Source of the DNA: Adiantum capillus-veneris
Taxonomy: Eukaryota; Streptophyta; Polypodiopsida; Polypodiales; Pteridaceae
Assembly (NCBI GenBank): GCA_014529385.2
Contig: CM043967.1
Span: forward strand, 12,177,001 to 12,241,000
DNA: 64,000 bases
Direction: 5' to 3'
Of this stretch, positions 1 to 10,187 are shown piece after piece. The translations under genes were made by a program, and so were the position numbers. Numbering within the stretch: the first letter of the stretch is position 1; every line of letters begins with the position of its first letter. The notes below the pieces were generated by a model that worked only from the letters and a program-made list of their open reading frames with translations, was not told where the DNA came from and did no database searches.

Positions 1-61
1 GGTGTCGTAGCTTCCGCTCCTTCATGACTAAGATTTGCTATGGATCCATGTGGAATTCTTT

Positions 62-493
62 CTATGTGTTAAGAATAGTATCTTCATCATTTAGGATGTG
101 AAGGGGATCCGCAACATACCTTTTTAGCAAGTTAACATGAAAAACATTGTGCACATGCAAGTGAGGGGGTAAAGCGAGTTTGTAAGATTTGTCCCCTATC
201 CTTCTCAGAATCTCAAAGGGTCCACAATATCTATATGCTAACTTCCTGTATTTTCCTAATTTGAGTGAACTTCTCTTTGGTTTGACCCTAAGGAGAACTC
301 TATCTCCTGTCTTAAAAATCCAGGGAAATCTATGTAAATCAGCATAACTCTTTTCCATGTCACTTGCTCTCTTAAGGTTCTCCCTTATTATTTTGATTTG
401 GTGACCCATTTCTTCAAGTGTATTCTTTGTTGCAGGCACTGGGAGACTTGGGTCAGCCATTCTGAGAGGAATGATACAGTCTTGTCCAACCAT
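62..493 (-). pseudogene. Ty3 element 1 integrase C-terminal domain
   Basis: The translation reads 'ENLKRASDMEKSYADLHR', 'FKTGDRVLLRVKPKRSSLKL', 'YRYCGPFEILRRIGDKSYKLALP' and 'HVHNVFHVNLLKRYV'. This is the GPY/F-type integrase C-terminal domain: F-x-x-GD-x-V, the GPF motif and the 'VHxVFHVxxL' end. In chromoviruses a chromodomain follows, but that position runs off the left edge of the window. This 143-residue frame is one of the longer intact stretches in the element. Confidence 0.85.
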
Positions 494-499
494 AAACAG

Positions 500-1369
500 C
501 TTTTAATGGGGACATTCCTAGGATTCTATGGTAGGAAGAATTATAAGCAAATTCCACTAAGGGTAGATATTTGATCCAAAGATGAAGGTTGTTGACTGCA
601 ATATAATCTCAATATATCTTCTATGACTTGATTAACTCTTTTGGTTTGTCCATATGTCTCTGGATGATAGGCTAAACTCAGGTTTAATTGAGTACCTAAG
701 CATTGGAACATGGCCTTCCAAAACTTAGAGGTAACTTGGCATCATGATCACTGATTATCCTAGCAAGTATTCCATGTAATCTGATAATTTCTTTTACAAA
801 AATCTGAGCAATATCTACTGCAGAGGCAGTGGTTTTGACTGGGACAAGGTGAGCTACTTTGGTGAGTTTATCCACCACCACAAAAATTGAATCAAAATTT
901 CCAACTGTCTTGGGTAACCCTGTTACAAAATCCATACTAATGCACTCCCACTTCATTGCAGGTATATCCAATGGTTTAGCTTCCCAAGAATCTTAACTCT
1001 TTCAGCCTTCACCTTTTGGCATACCAAACACTTCTTCACATACTCTAAGGTATCTTTTTTCATCTTAGGCCATTAGAAATTCTGTTTGAGAGAAGCAAAC
1101 ATTTTGTGATAACCTGGGTGAGCTGCAAGGGGAGTTTCATGAGCTTCCTTTAGAATTTTCATCATTAAGCATGTAGGTATGTGCAATCGATTCCTGAAGA
1201 ATAAGAGTCCATCTTAAATAGAGTAATCTTCCAAATATCTTTTCTAAACTTGAGATTGGATTTCTTGGATCAACGGACCAAAATTGCTTATCATTTTGAA
1301 GGGCATTTTGAATTTCCTCGGGTAGAGTTGAATGGACTAGCGTAATGGCAAGGGCCACTACTCGTCGGC
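500..1369 (-). pseudogene. Ty3 element 1 integrase, zinc-binding and catalytic core
   Basis: The frame at 696-971 gives 'WECISMDFVTGLPKTVGNFD' and 'VVVDKLTKVAHLVPVK', the start of the DDE integrase core with its first Asp, then 'RLHGILARIISDHDAKL' carrying the second. To the left, 'YHPETYGQTKRVNQVIEDIL' supplies the catalytic Glu region with altered neighbours (usually DGQTER). The zinc-binding region at about 1,010-1,140 shows 'HPGYHKMFASLKQNF' and 'CLVCQKVKAE' in shifted frames. All three acidic positions are traceable, but the gene is broken. Confidence 0.8.
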
Positions 1370-1855
1370 TCAGTGCATCTGCAGCTTGATTTTCCTTGCC
1401 TGCTCTAAATTTGATCTCAAAAGTGAACTCTTGTAGGAATTCAACCCATCGCCTTTGTTGCATATTGAGATCTGGCTGGGTGAAATCCACTTGAGACTTT
1501 TGTGGTCAGTAACAAGCTCAAACATCTGACCTAAAAGATAGTGTCTCCACTTTTTGAGGGCATAAACCACAGCTAGTAGTTGGAGGTCATGGGTGGGATA
1601 ATTCTTCTCATGAATCCTGAGTTGTCATGATTCATAGGCTATGGGATGGCCTTCCTGCTGTAGGATTCCACCTATACATTGTATGCAAGCATCCACTATC
1701 ACCTCAAAGGTTTTTTGAAAATCTAGAAGTTTGAGAACAGGTTCACTGACCAAGATCTCCTTTAATTTGTTGGAGGGCTCTATCTCTCTTGTCGGACCAG
1801 TTAAAGGGTTCCTATTTCTTAGTGAGTTCAGTGAGAGGGCCTGCGATGAGTGCAT
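1370..1855 (-). pseudogene. Ty3 element 1 RNase H domain
   Basis: Two overlapping frames carry this domain. The first has 'EPVLKLLDFQKTFEVIVDAC' and 'GGILQQEGHPIAYES', the RNase H entry with its catalytic Asp. The second has '[28 protein letters not shown]', the conserved tail with the TDHKSL motif. '[22 protein letters not shown]' follows in a third frame at 1,370-1,460. Together they form a complete but triply broken RNase H and connection region. Confidence 0.8.
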
Positions 1856-1929
1856 CGTTTTTTATAAATACTCTACACTATCCTGTGAGGCCAAGGAATC
1901 CCCGTACCTCTGAAACAGTCTTGGGAATG

Positions 1930-2585
1930 GGCCACTAAACTACATCTTCCACCTTAGTTGGGTCGGGAGAATGACCATCCTTTGAAACTATGTATCCCAA
2001 ATAGGCAACCTTCTCTACAAAGAAAGAGCATTTGCTCCGCTTGGCGTAGAGTTAGGCTTTTCTGAGAATCTCCAAGACATGGCGTACATGCCGTTCGTGA
2101 TCTTCTCTAGTCTTTGAATATATAAGGATGTCATCAAAGAAGACTAGAACAAAATCATCTAACTCTGTCCTAAAGAGGTCAGTCATGAGACGATTAAATG
2201 TGGCAGGGGCATTAGTTAGGCCAAAAGGCATGACGATGAACTCATAATGCCCAAACCTTGTGTTGAAATCTGTTTTTGGAATATCCTCCCTTTTTATCCC
2301 AACTTGGTAATAGCCTGACCTGAGGTCAATCTTGGTGAAAAGATTGGAACCACCGAGTCAATCAAGTAGCTCATCTATGTGAGGCAAGGGATACTTGTTC
2401 TTGACAATGCACAGATTTAGGCCTCGAAAATCAAGTAGCTCATCTATGCGAGGCAAGGGATACTTGTTCTTGACAGTGCACAGATTTAGACCTCGAAAAT
2501 CTATGCAAAGTCTGAATGTTCCATCTTTCTTCTTTTGGAATAGCACAGGAGCACCCCATGGAGAGACACTGAGTTTGATGAAACC
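1930..2585 (-). pseudogene. Ty3 element 1 reverse transcriptase core with 23-residue duplication
   Basis: The frame at 2,358-2,546 reads '[18 protein letters not shown]' followed by '[15 protein letters not shown]', RT motif 2 of Ty3 elements. The segment from FRGLNL to DELLD occurs twice in tandem, a 69-bp in-frame duplication at roughly 2,362-2,500. Downstream, in shifted frames, remnants of 'MPFGLTNAP', the catalytic 'FDDILIYSK' and a '[12 protein letters not shown]'-like thumb can be read at about 2,030-2,240. The catalytic aspartates survive but the frame does not. RT would have copied element RNA into DNA. Confidence 0.8.
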
Positions 2586-3095
2586 TTATTCCAAAAGCTG
2601 AGTCAACTCATTCTTTAGCTCTATGGATTCGGAAGGTGACATGTTGTAGGGAGTCCTTGCTATTGGTTGGGCACCACGAATGAGCTCGATCTCGTGCACT
2701 AATTCCCTAAGCGGTGAAAGATTTGTCAACTCCTCTGGAAAAATATCTTCATATTCATTTAGACATTTAGGCGCTGATTCTTTTGATTCGGTCTTTGGTT
2801 TATTGAGTCTTATGACATAAATTGGCAGTCCTTTCTTTAACCCCTTAACCAAACGACTGGCTTTGACCACCTTCAGGGGAGATTTCCCTATTCTGCCTTG
2901 AACTAAGACTTGTTCACCCTTTGATTTTGAGAAAGAGATGCTTCCTTCACTGCAATGGATGTTGGCTTTATTTTTGCTCAGCCAATCCATCCCTAGGATT
3001 CCTTCAAATTGGCCCATCTTTAGGATTCTAAATCTTTGTTGGGTTGAGTGACCTTCTAGTTGAAAGGATACATCTATCATCTGTTCATCTATCAA
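2586..3095 (-). pseudogene. Ty3 element 1 protease tail and reverse transcriptase N-terminus
   Basis: The first half carries 'GILGMDWLSKNKANIHC', the hallmark G-x-D-W-L segment after the protease active site. The second half has 'YEDIFPEEL', 'LVHEIELIRGAQPI' and 'YNMSPSESIELKNELTQLLE', which is the linker and N-terminal RT segment of Ty3 elements. A stop interrupts the frame just before the expected 'SPWGAP' motif, which is visible in another frame at about 2,550-2,590. The piece is recognisable but not functional. Confidence 0.8.
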
Positions 3096-3122
3096 AATAG
3101 TGGATCCATTTGCTAGAGATAC

Positions 3123-3404
3123 CTATAACTTACGGCCTGTGGGTTGGGAGGTGACTTGCAATCTTTTTACAGTGTTAGGTGACAAAAATGAATGTGAGCT
3201 ACCAGAATCAATAAGAAAAAAAATAGGTTTACCCTCATACTCACCCTTAGTCTCAAGAATGGAGAATTGACGATTTCGGCCACTGGGATCCAAGGCAGCA
3301 TAGATGTGGGTTTGCTCCTCCATTTCATCCTTTACTGAAATGAAGTTCACAGTTGATATTCTAGGTGGGTTGTTGGTTGGATTTTGTCCACGAAGATGAG
3401 GCAT
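3123..3404 (-). pseudogene. Ty3 element 1 aspartic protease
   Basis: The translation contains 'FFLIDSGSSHSFLSP', the D-S/T-G active-site motif of retropepsin-like proteases followed by the typical S-H-S-F-(I/L) stretch. It is preceded by 'ISTVNFISVK' and 'IYAALDPSGRN', the usual lead-in region of plant Ty3 polyproteins. The protease would cleave the Gag-Pol polyprotein inside the particle. The catalytic Asp is retained. The frame ends at 3,123 and continues out of frame in the next segment, so the polyprotein is broken here. Confidence 0.8.
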
Positions 3405-3712
3405 AGGATTAGGTCTTGCCTGTGCTCGATTTCTCCCTCTGGTTTGAAGGTTTTTGAATTGTCCCCATTGATTGGGTGGATTCAGACGGTTAACATGGGG
3501 TCCAAATTACTAGAGTCATTTCCTTTAGGGCATTTGGCCTTCTTATGACCAAACTCTAGGCACTTGTAGCATTGACTTTGTCTTCCACTTTCAGTGACTG
3601 GAAGGGAATTCACATGAACAAAGTGGGGCGGCGGTTGGGATTGGGCAGCTGGCTTTGGGATAAATGGTACTTTATTTGCTTGACAGGGCTGACTGTGGTA
3701 AGAAGGGAATTC

Positions 3713-4435
3713 TCACTTCCTATTAGTTGTGATGCCTCCCTTAAGAAGGCTCTTATGCTTTGACTTGGCCCGGATTAAAGCGTCTGCGAGTGAGACAGAT
3801 CGAAGGGACTCTACTTCAGAAGCTAAATCTTCTCCAAGTCCAAGGATGAAGCGACTTAGATTCTGTTCCTCTGTCATGAGAGGAGCATATCGTGAAAGCC
3901 GGACAAACTCCTCATAGTAAACTTCGACAGACTTATTCCCCAGCTTGCATGAAAGAAACTCATTCATCATAGTGGTGGAGTAGTCTAGGGGAAGATAGCG
4001 TTCCTTGAGATGATGCTTTAACTCATCCCAACTTTGAGTCACCTCTGCTACTTGGCGAGTTTGACAGTTGAGCTTCCACCATGTTTTTGCAGGTCCTTCT
4101 AGCTTGGCTCTTCCCATTATTCCTTGAGCTACTGAATTGTAACCAGCAAGAGCAAAGTAGTCATCCATCTTAATTATCCATTCTTCTAGTAGGGTAGGCA
4201 CATCGTCACCCGTGCCTAAAAATGGATGTGGTTGCACAGATTTGAGAAGGGCCTTGAGATCCTTGTCATGCCCAAAATCCTCTACAAGGGCTGCAGCAAG
4301 TGACATTTGGTTGGAACGTGGCACAACAGTAACTTGGGGTGTTGGTGGCACTTGTGAATCAAGTGGCATATGATCTGAAGCACTAATTATTGGTAAATCC
4401 CAAGCAGCTTGACTTCTTGTGAGTCTACGTGGCAT
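3713..4435 (-). pseudogene. Ty3 element 1 gag capsid region
   Basis: I place the start at the ATG reading 'MPRRLTRSQAAW', because the upstream in-frame extension lies in leader-like sequence. The translation has the retrotransposon gag pattern: a GDDVPTLLEEWI segment, 'AKTWWKL', then 'WDELKHHLKERYLP' and 'YYEEFVRLSRYAP', ending in a helical 'LADALIRAKSKHKS'. Gag forms the virus-like particle that packages element RNA. The frame breaks after this; a CCHC knuckle reading 'CYKCLEFGHKKAKC' lies at about 3,535-3,580 in another frame, so gag was originally longer. Confidence 0.85.
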
Positions 4436-4560
4436 ATTTTTATGGCTGTGACAAAAAAATATCCTTTCTCTTAGCAATCGAGTTGAAAAAACTTTCAGAT
4501 ATACAAGACTATTTAAATTCTTTTTAAAGATAGACCTTTATCTCTCCAAGGACAGAAATC

Positions 4561-4574
4561 GCGCTCTGATACCA
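4561..4574 (-). promoter_or_regulatory. Primer binding site of Ty3 element 1
   Basis: On the minus strand the sequence reads TGGTATCAGAGCGC, complementary to the 3' end of initiator methionine tRNA, the common primer of plant LTR retrotransposons. It sits 4 bases inside the LTR and about 125 bases upstream of the gag start. Confidence 0.85.
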
Positions 4575-4578
4575 CTTG

Positions 4579-4814
4579 TGAGGACCATGCCAGGGGACCA
4601 CCGACTATACCATCTCCAAAATGATACATTGTGATCTCTGACATCCCTCCCGCTTGAGACTGACACCAAGACAGGTCTCCTTCTGCTCTTTTGAAAGGGC
4701 GGTGGTAATGTGTGTGCTAGTCTCCACCCAACCATGCTATCTTATAGCCTCCCCCTAACGTACACATTGTCCGGCCGTGCCGGTGGCCTTGCCCGTAGGA
4801 CCCATGTCCTTACA
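4579..4814 (-). repeat. LTR shared by Ty3 elements 1 and 2
   Basis: The segment starts TGTAAGGAC and ends GTCCTCA on the minus strand, giving TG..CA ends with short inverted termini. On one side it abuts a G-rich polypurine tract belonging to element 2; on the other it abuts the initiator-Met primer binding site of element 1. It is therefore the 3' LTR of element 2 and the 5' LTR of element 1 at once. About 125 bp at its U3 end match the LTR at 10,462-10,583 at roughly 90 percent; the remainder does not. Confidence 0.75.
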
Positions 4815-5342
4815 TTACCCCCCCTTGAAGAATCGTTTTTGTCCTCAAAAATGAAAAAGCGTTTCTTAAGTGTGGAGACAATCTCACATGTAGAACCTTC
4901 TTCAGGTCTATCTAGCCATTTTACCAACACCTGTTGTCTGACATGATGTCTGGTGCGAAGCTCATGAGAATCCAAAATCTTTTTGGGCTCATGAGGGATG
5001 CTTAGCGATAAGGTCAACTAACACACCTGTGTCAATGACATTATCATTCTGTCCTAGGTGTTTTCGTAAACAGCTAACATGAAAAACAGGATGAACTCGT
5101 GAGTGCTCTGGGAAAGCTAACTTATAGGCCACTTGACCTATACGTTTGAGAATGGTAAACGGTCCATAATAGCATGGTAAAAGTTTAGCAACTTTTATCG
5201 TCTTCAGACTTTCTGGATGCTCCGGAACTTTGAGGAAAACCTTGTCTTCTTCTTCGAAAGTAGCAAGACGATGGTGCTCATATGCGTAATTCTTATATCG
5301 ATCTTGCGCTTGCTTAACGTTTTGTTGAGCAACTCGAAGCAT
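4742..5342 (-). pseudogene. Ty3 element 2 integrase C-terminus and chromodomain
   Basis: Frame 4,989-5,342 has 'HHRLATFEEEDKVFLKVPEH', 'LPCYYGPFTILKRIGQVAYK' and 'SRVHPVFHVSCLRKHLGQ', a GPY/F-type integrase tail. The next frame carries 'EPKKILDSHELRTRHHVRQQ' then 'VLVKWLDRPEEGSTCE', a chromodomain with the 'VKW' and 'E-x-x-T-x-E' pattern; the position usually Trp near the end is Cys here. Chromodomains of this class bind histone marks and steer integration. One frameshift near 5,000 separates the two pieces. Confidence 0.85.
4815..4826 (-). promoter_or_regulatory. Polypurine tract of Ty3 element 2
   Basis: On the minus strand the run AAGGGGGGGTAA directly precedes the TG of the LTR, which is the position and composition of the plus-strand primer of an LTR retrotransposon. 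Confidence 0.75.
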
Positions 5343-5372
5343 GTCAAAATGGTCTTGGAGAAAATCCTTCGC

Positions 5373-6408
5373 TTATTTTATCTTCTCCTTAGCCAACCCC
5401 ACCGTAACGGGTGATCTAGGTTGAAATCCATACAAAAGCATAAATGGACTAAACCCTGTAGTCACATGCTTTGAACTATTGTAAGCAAATTCCAATATAG
5501 GTAAGTAGTCTTCCCAATTGGTTTGCTTCTTGCTAACGTACGCTCGTAGCATATCCTCTAGCACTTGATTAACTCTTTCTGTTTGACCATCCGTTTCTGG
5601 ATTATCAACCGTACTTAGATTAAGTTTAGTTTCCAACTTTTGGAACACAGCTCTCCAAAAGTGATTATCGAACTTTCGATCTCTGTCAGTAATGATACTA
5701 GCTGGAAGACCGAAGAGTTTATATATATGCTCTACAAATAGCCGTGCTAATTTCGGTGTCTTAACCGTAGTCTTAGTGGGAATGAATCGACCCACCTTTG
5801 TGAGACGGTCTACAATTACCCAAATGGCATCATGGCCACGATTTGTAGTAGGTAGTCCTACTACAAAATCCATAGAGATACTCTCCCACTTACCTTGTGG
5901 AATCTCTAAAGGATGGAAAAAGCCACCTACCTTGAGGCGCTCTGCCTTATTAACTTGGCACTATTGGTAGATTAGTACGTACTCTTGAACATCATTATGT
6001 AAGCTCGGCCAATAAAATTGCCGTCGAACTAAGGCATACGTCTTACGAATACTGAATGACCAGCACTTGGACTATCGTGACACTCAAATAAGATTTGGCA
6101 TCTAGTGTCTGAGTCCTTTGGCACACATACTCTACCTTTGTGGAGTAAGTAGCCATCCTCAATGGAAAAATTCTTCCATCGCTTAAGGTCTTCCTGAGTA
6201 CGGGTGGAGCTCTATGTGTTGGAGTTTCTATCTGCGGTGCAGAGACATGTTGATATGGTTCTTCAGAGACATGTGAGTGTGAGGGATCCCTTTTTAAAAT
6301 TGCACTCCGCACTTTAGCATATGATTGATCTTGTGCACACTTGCCACGTAATGACTCCAAAAATCCACTCTTTAGTTCCATGAAAGCAAGTGAATTAATC
6401 TGGGGCAT
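5373..6408 (-). pseudogene. Ty3 element 2 integrase core
   Basis: The frame 5,373-5,873 is a nearly intact integrase core: 'MDFVVGLPTTNRGHDAIWVI' with catalytic Asp, 'LFGLPASIITDRDRKFDNHF' with the second Asp, and 'NPETDGQTERVNQVLEDMLR' with the catalytic Glu. 'FAYNSSKHVTTGFSPFMLLYG' closes the core. To the right, 6,043-6,408 holds the RNase H-integrase linker and zinc-binding region in broken frames. This is the best preserved catalytic domain of either Ty3 element: the D,D35E triad is intact within one frame. Confidence 0.9.
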
Positions 6409-6409
6409 C

Positions 6410-7126
6410 CGACTTAGTGCATCCGCTACTACATTATATCACCCCTTGCGATATCATTGCTTACAATCATAATCTTGAAGGATGTCTGCCCATCTAGCTT
6501 TACAGCCCTTCAAGTTTGTTTGAGTAGTAAACCATTTGATACTCTCATAGTCAAAAACTGCTTCAATTCGGTACCATATAAATAGTGTCGCCACTTTCGT
6601 AAAGCGTGAATTATGACATAGAGCTCTCTCTCATAAATAGAATAATTCTGTTGAGCTCTATCTAACTTTTTACTTTCAAAGGCTATAGCTCTTCCCTTCT
6701 AGAGAAGTACTGCACCAATGGCTTTATCACTAGCATCAGTCTCTACCACAAATAGCTTAAGTGGGTCGATGATTGCTAGGATAGAGCAGTGGCTATAGCT
6801 ACCTTGAGCTGTTCGAAACTGCGTTTTTGGGCTTCTTCCCAAGTAAAGGTTTTAGCTTTTGCTTTAAGTTGATACGTCATAGGAACAATGATTTTGGCAT
6901 AGTCACGGATATACTGTCGATAAAATCCAGCCATGCCTAAAAATATTTAAAGCTCCTCAACCGTGTTGGGATGTGGCCGTCAAAGAATGCCAGCGACCTT
7001 GTCAGTGTCCATGTTGATGCCAGAATAAGAGATCACATGAGCGAGGTAATGTATCTCTGTTTTAAAGAAATCGCACTTGCTTTGCTTAGCATACAGCGCG
7101 TGAGCTCGTAGCTATTCGAACACTAA
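6410..7126 (-). pseudogene. Ty3 element 2 RNase H region, heavily mutated
   Basis: No long frame survives. Short stretches in different frames match the order expected after RT: 'LIRDYAKIIVPMTYQLKAKA' and 'FTWEEAQKRSFEQLK' near 6,830-6,920, a 'RELYVIIHALRKWRHYL'-like stretch near 6,590-6,640, and the 'YESIKWFTTQTNLKG' region near 6,500-6,550. The position between RT and integrase supports the call. Stops are dense compared with the flanking domains. Confidence 0.6.
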
Positions 7127-7719
7127 TCATAAGTGTTCTATGTGTTCATCTTCAGTCTTACTGTAAATGAGAATGTCATCAAGAAAAACCACAACAAATT
7201 TTCCAAGATAGGGACGTAAGACACTATCCATGAGTGTCATAAATGTAGTTGGAGCATTCGTTAGACCAAAAGGCATAACCAAAAATTCAAAATGCTCGAA
7301 CCGTGTTCTAAAGGCAGTTTTGGAGATATCTTGTAAAAGGATACACACCTGGTGGTATCCTGAACGAAGATCTATCTTTGTATAGTATCTTGCCCCGTGG
7401 AGTTGATCAAACAACTCATCCACTCAAGGCAGAGGATACTTGTTCTTGATGGTTATCGCATTTAATCTGTGATAGTCTACGCACATGTGCATAGTACCAT
7501 CTTTCTTTTTTACCAATAGAATTGGTGATGCCCAAGGCGAAGTGCTAGGTCTAATGAAACCACGAGCGAGGTAGCCAGCCAACTCCCAACCTCCTTGGCT
7601 TCTTTAGCACTCATACAATAAGGTGGTTTACTCATCGGTTTAGTGCCTGGCAAGACATCTATGCCATGATGCACATCACGTGTAGGGGGTAAACCTAGTG
7701 GTAAATCACTTGAAAACAC
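7127..7719 (-). pseudogene. Ty3 element 2 reverse transcriptase
   Basis: Frame 7,127-7,423 reads '[20 protein letters not shown]', 'SGYHQVCI', '[20 protein letters not shown]' and the catalytic '[18 protein letters not shown]' with both aspartates, so the palm subdomain is intact. Frame 7,510-7,719 gives the N-terminal 'SDVFSSDLPLGLPPTRDVHH' and '[10 protein letters not shown]'. The 'NKITIKN' motif 2 region between them is out of frame at about 7,430-7,505. Confidence 0.85.
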
Positions 7720-7812
7720 ATCGCTATACTCGGTGAGTAAGTGAGTTAGCTTTTGCCATGCAAAAGGAGAAAGTAAACTACAGTTATGCTGGGATGGACA
7801 ATCTTGTAATTC

Positions 7813-8142
7813 CTATAATATTTGTTTTACAACAGTTGCACGTTGCTCTATAGAATTAAAATTGAGAGCACTTTGCTCGTGAGATTTGTTAACACTTTGT
7901 TTATCAGTAGAATTCATTGCACTTTGCATACCATTAGAATTCACTGCACTTTGCATACCATTACTAGAATTCACCGCACTTTGCTCTTGAGAATTCACAA
8001 GACTTGGAGACAAGCAGTAACAAGAAAAGAGTTCATCTATTAAATCTTCTTTTTGCAAAATAGAAAGCTCGGCTGTAGATATAAGAGGTGCAGATGGTAT
8101 ATTTTTCTCACCAAGCAAAAGCACATGTTTACCATTGGCCAT
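7813..8142 (-). pseudogene. Ty3 element 2 protease-RT linker with short peptide repeats
   Basis: This frame overlaps the end of the protease frame. It begins 'MANGKHVLLLGEKNIPSAP', then 'QKEDLIDELFS', and continues into a low-complexity stretch in which 'EQSAVNSSNG', 'MQSAVNSNG', 'MQSAMNSTD' and 'EQSALNF' follow one another. It ends 'EQRATVVKQIL'. Linkers of variable length lie at this position in Ty3 polyproteins. The repeated 7-12 residue units suggest slippage of a GAATTC-containing DNA repeat visible at 7,905-7,995. Confidence 0.55.
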
Positions 8143-8915
8143 AAAGATAAGGAGTTGTGTTCATAACTAGTGTACAATGTGTTTCTTAAACCATGCAGCC
8201 ACTCACGTCCTAAAACTACATCAGCACGGTCCATGTTCATAACTTGGAAGTCAAGGGTCATCGTATGATCTTGAACAATAAGCTCAACCCCTTGAACTAC
8301 CGTGTCCCATACTTCTTTATCATTCCAAGACATTTTCTCCACCACATACTTGTGAGAGGAGGGAGTCTGTGTAAGCTTCAATTTCTTGACTAGCTTAAAG
8401 TTCAAGAAGTTAAGAGTTGCACCATCATCCACTAAAATATGAACACGTTGTCCGTTAATAGTGTCATGCATGCGAATCAAATCATGGGGGCCAAAGGTGG
8501 GCTGCCACATTGAAGCACGCACACAACACTTGTGCTTTTCTTCCATATGAAGAATCTCTACAACACAATATTTAGGAGATGAATCTAATGTGAGGCGTTG
8601 CAAAAGAGGACAATCTTTCTTGTTATGTTGGTCCGAAAGACACCTAGAACACAAATTGTGTTTCTTCGCATGCTCAAAATCAACAGTGCTGAGAGACCCA
8701 CGTGGAGTATCTCGTGATTGCTTAGGCTTCTTAGCCTCTTGTGGGTGTGGAGAGGTAGATTGTCTCTTATTCCTCTTGGAACGTGTGGGAGATCTACCTC
8801 GCCATTGGCTCTTAGACACATTGCTCTTAGCAAAAGTATTCTTAGAGTAGGAAACATTTCCTTTCCTCTCTTGGTCATCATCATATCTTTGGGCATGATT
8901 GATGGCTTCTTCCAA
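8040..8915 (-). pseudogene. Ty3 element 2 gag C-terminus and aspartic protease
   Basis: The frame starts in late gag ('EEAINHAQRYDDDQERK'), runs through a basic low-complexity stretch (residues about 25-85), then a zinc knuckle 'CSRCLSDQHNKKDC' (CCHC). The retropepsin part has 'RVHILVDDGATLNFLN', where the usual D-S/T-G is D-D-G, followed by 'QVMNMDRADVVLGREWLHGL', the G-x-x-W-L segment. At 291 residues it is among the longest open frames in the window. The D-D-G is an unusual active site, either a mutation or a lineage variant. Confidence 0.82.
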
Positions 8916-9720
8916 AGTTTTTGGATATTGGGTCTTGACATGAAGACGATAGTCTTTGTCAAGGCCACTATTAAAACCCCGTATCTTTTGGAATTAATCT
9001 AGACTTTCTATATTTAATATGATTTCTCGATTACTTCGAAAGGTACCGTGTGAGAGAGAAGCCAGACATGCGGCATGCATCCCATGCTAACCAATTTCTA
9101 TCTTCTTCATTGGAGTCCAAATACTCTTTGAAGAAATAAGCTTGAAACGCAGCCCAAGATGGAGGACGGGCATCTATTGGAAATGTCATCCACCACTTAT
9201 AGGCCTTGCCTTTAAGAGATAGACTTGTTTCCACAGTCGTCTTTATAGTCAGGGTGTGTCTCAATCTATGAATATCATTCCATTTGTGTAAGAACGTATT
9301 GACCGCATCCTTGTTGCAATCACGCTCTTCCTCGTGAAACTCAGGAATGGTGATATTCTTAAGTAATGCATTGCTACCTTCTACATATTCTGCAACACTT
9401 GTCTCTTGGACTCCTTGATGCATGCGAGCTTGGTTCCCTTGAACTGTGCCACTTGTGGCTCCTTGAGCCGTTTGTGAATTCATAAATTTCACAAGTAACT
9501 CCGTAAGATTGGTAACATTTGCATTAAGTGCAGAGAGGTTGCATTCAAGTACGCTTTGGCGATTTTCCAAAGTCTTGAAAGCAACCATGTCTACAAGGCT
9601 ATGATCTCCTAGATCATCATCATCATGCATATTAGTGTCAGCCGCACCTGTGGTGCCCTGATTTTGATCTACGTGCTCAAAATCAAACGTGTGTATAGGT
9701 GGGATATCCTCACTAGCCAT
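8916..9720 (-). pseudogene. Ty3 element 2 gag
   Basis: I choose the ATG giving 'MASEDIPPIHTFDFEHVDQN' over one three codons upstream; the context does not separate them firmly. The protein has an acidic N-terminus, a coiled-coil-like stretch ('TLENRQSVLECNLSALNANV'), then the capsid pattern 'NITIPEFHEEERDCNKDAVN', 'FLHKWNDI', 'SLKGKAYKWWMTFP' and 'SWAAFQAYFFKEYL'. The K-A-x-x-W-W and W-x-x-F-x-x-x-F signatures are those of retrotransposon gag. A frameshift near 9,030 separates it from the following part of gag. Confidence 0.85.
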
Positions 9721-10187
9721 GGTAAACACACACTAATGCAAAGAGAGAGAAAAAAATGTCAACTTGTACCTTGTGAAATTGAAGTCTTTGTGTTTTGTAT
9801 GCTCCACAATTTGCGTTGCATGCGAACCTCGTCTTGCGAGAATTGAAGCACTTCACGTGTCATTCGTCGTAAGAACACCTTTGTTGGTTCTTCACAGAAA
9901 CTCGTCGTTTTTGTGAAGGATTTTCTTAACTTTGAAGCTACCTCCTTGAGGAAAAAAGAATTTTTGGAGGAAAACTTGCCTTCCTCCAAGAAGTGAAGAG
10001 GAAAGCTGAAGCTACTTCCTTGAAGTTTGAAGCGTTCCCTTTCCTTCTAGTTTTCCTTTCAACACAAGTATACTATCTTTCCTTGTTATACCACAACAAG
10101 GGTCAATAGCTTGATGGTAAAGTGTTGGCCTCTTACCCTCCTTCATGCAAGGGTTAAGCGGGCCTTCCTACGCACGCAGCCAACGGC

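Larger units (their letters stand above)
1..4578 (-). mobile_element. Ty3/gypsy retrotransposon 1, degenerate, truncated by window edge
   Basis: On the minus strand the order is gag, zinc knuckle, aspartic protease, reverse transcriptase, RNase H, integrase and an integrase C-terminal domain, which is the Ty3/gypsy order. A primer binding site and an LTR lie upstream of gag. The polyprotein is broken into many frames by stops and frameshifts, so this copy is not autonomous. The downstream end and 3' LTR would lie left of position 1. The class is certain from the domain order; the clade is not resolved because any chromodomain falls off the window. Confidence 0.92.

Noticed and set aside
10098-10165. 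tRNA-like TAGCTTGATGGTAAAG in the leader of Ty3 element 2
   Set aside because: A fair A box, but the B box region (AGGGTTAAGCGG) does not fit and no cloverleaf closes.
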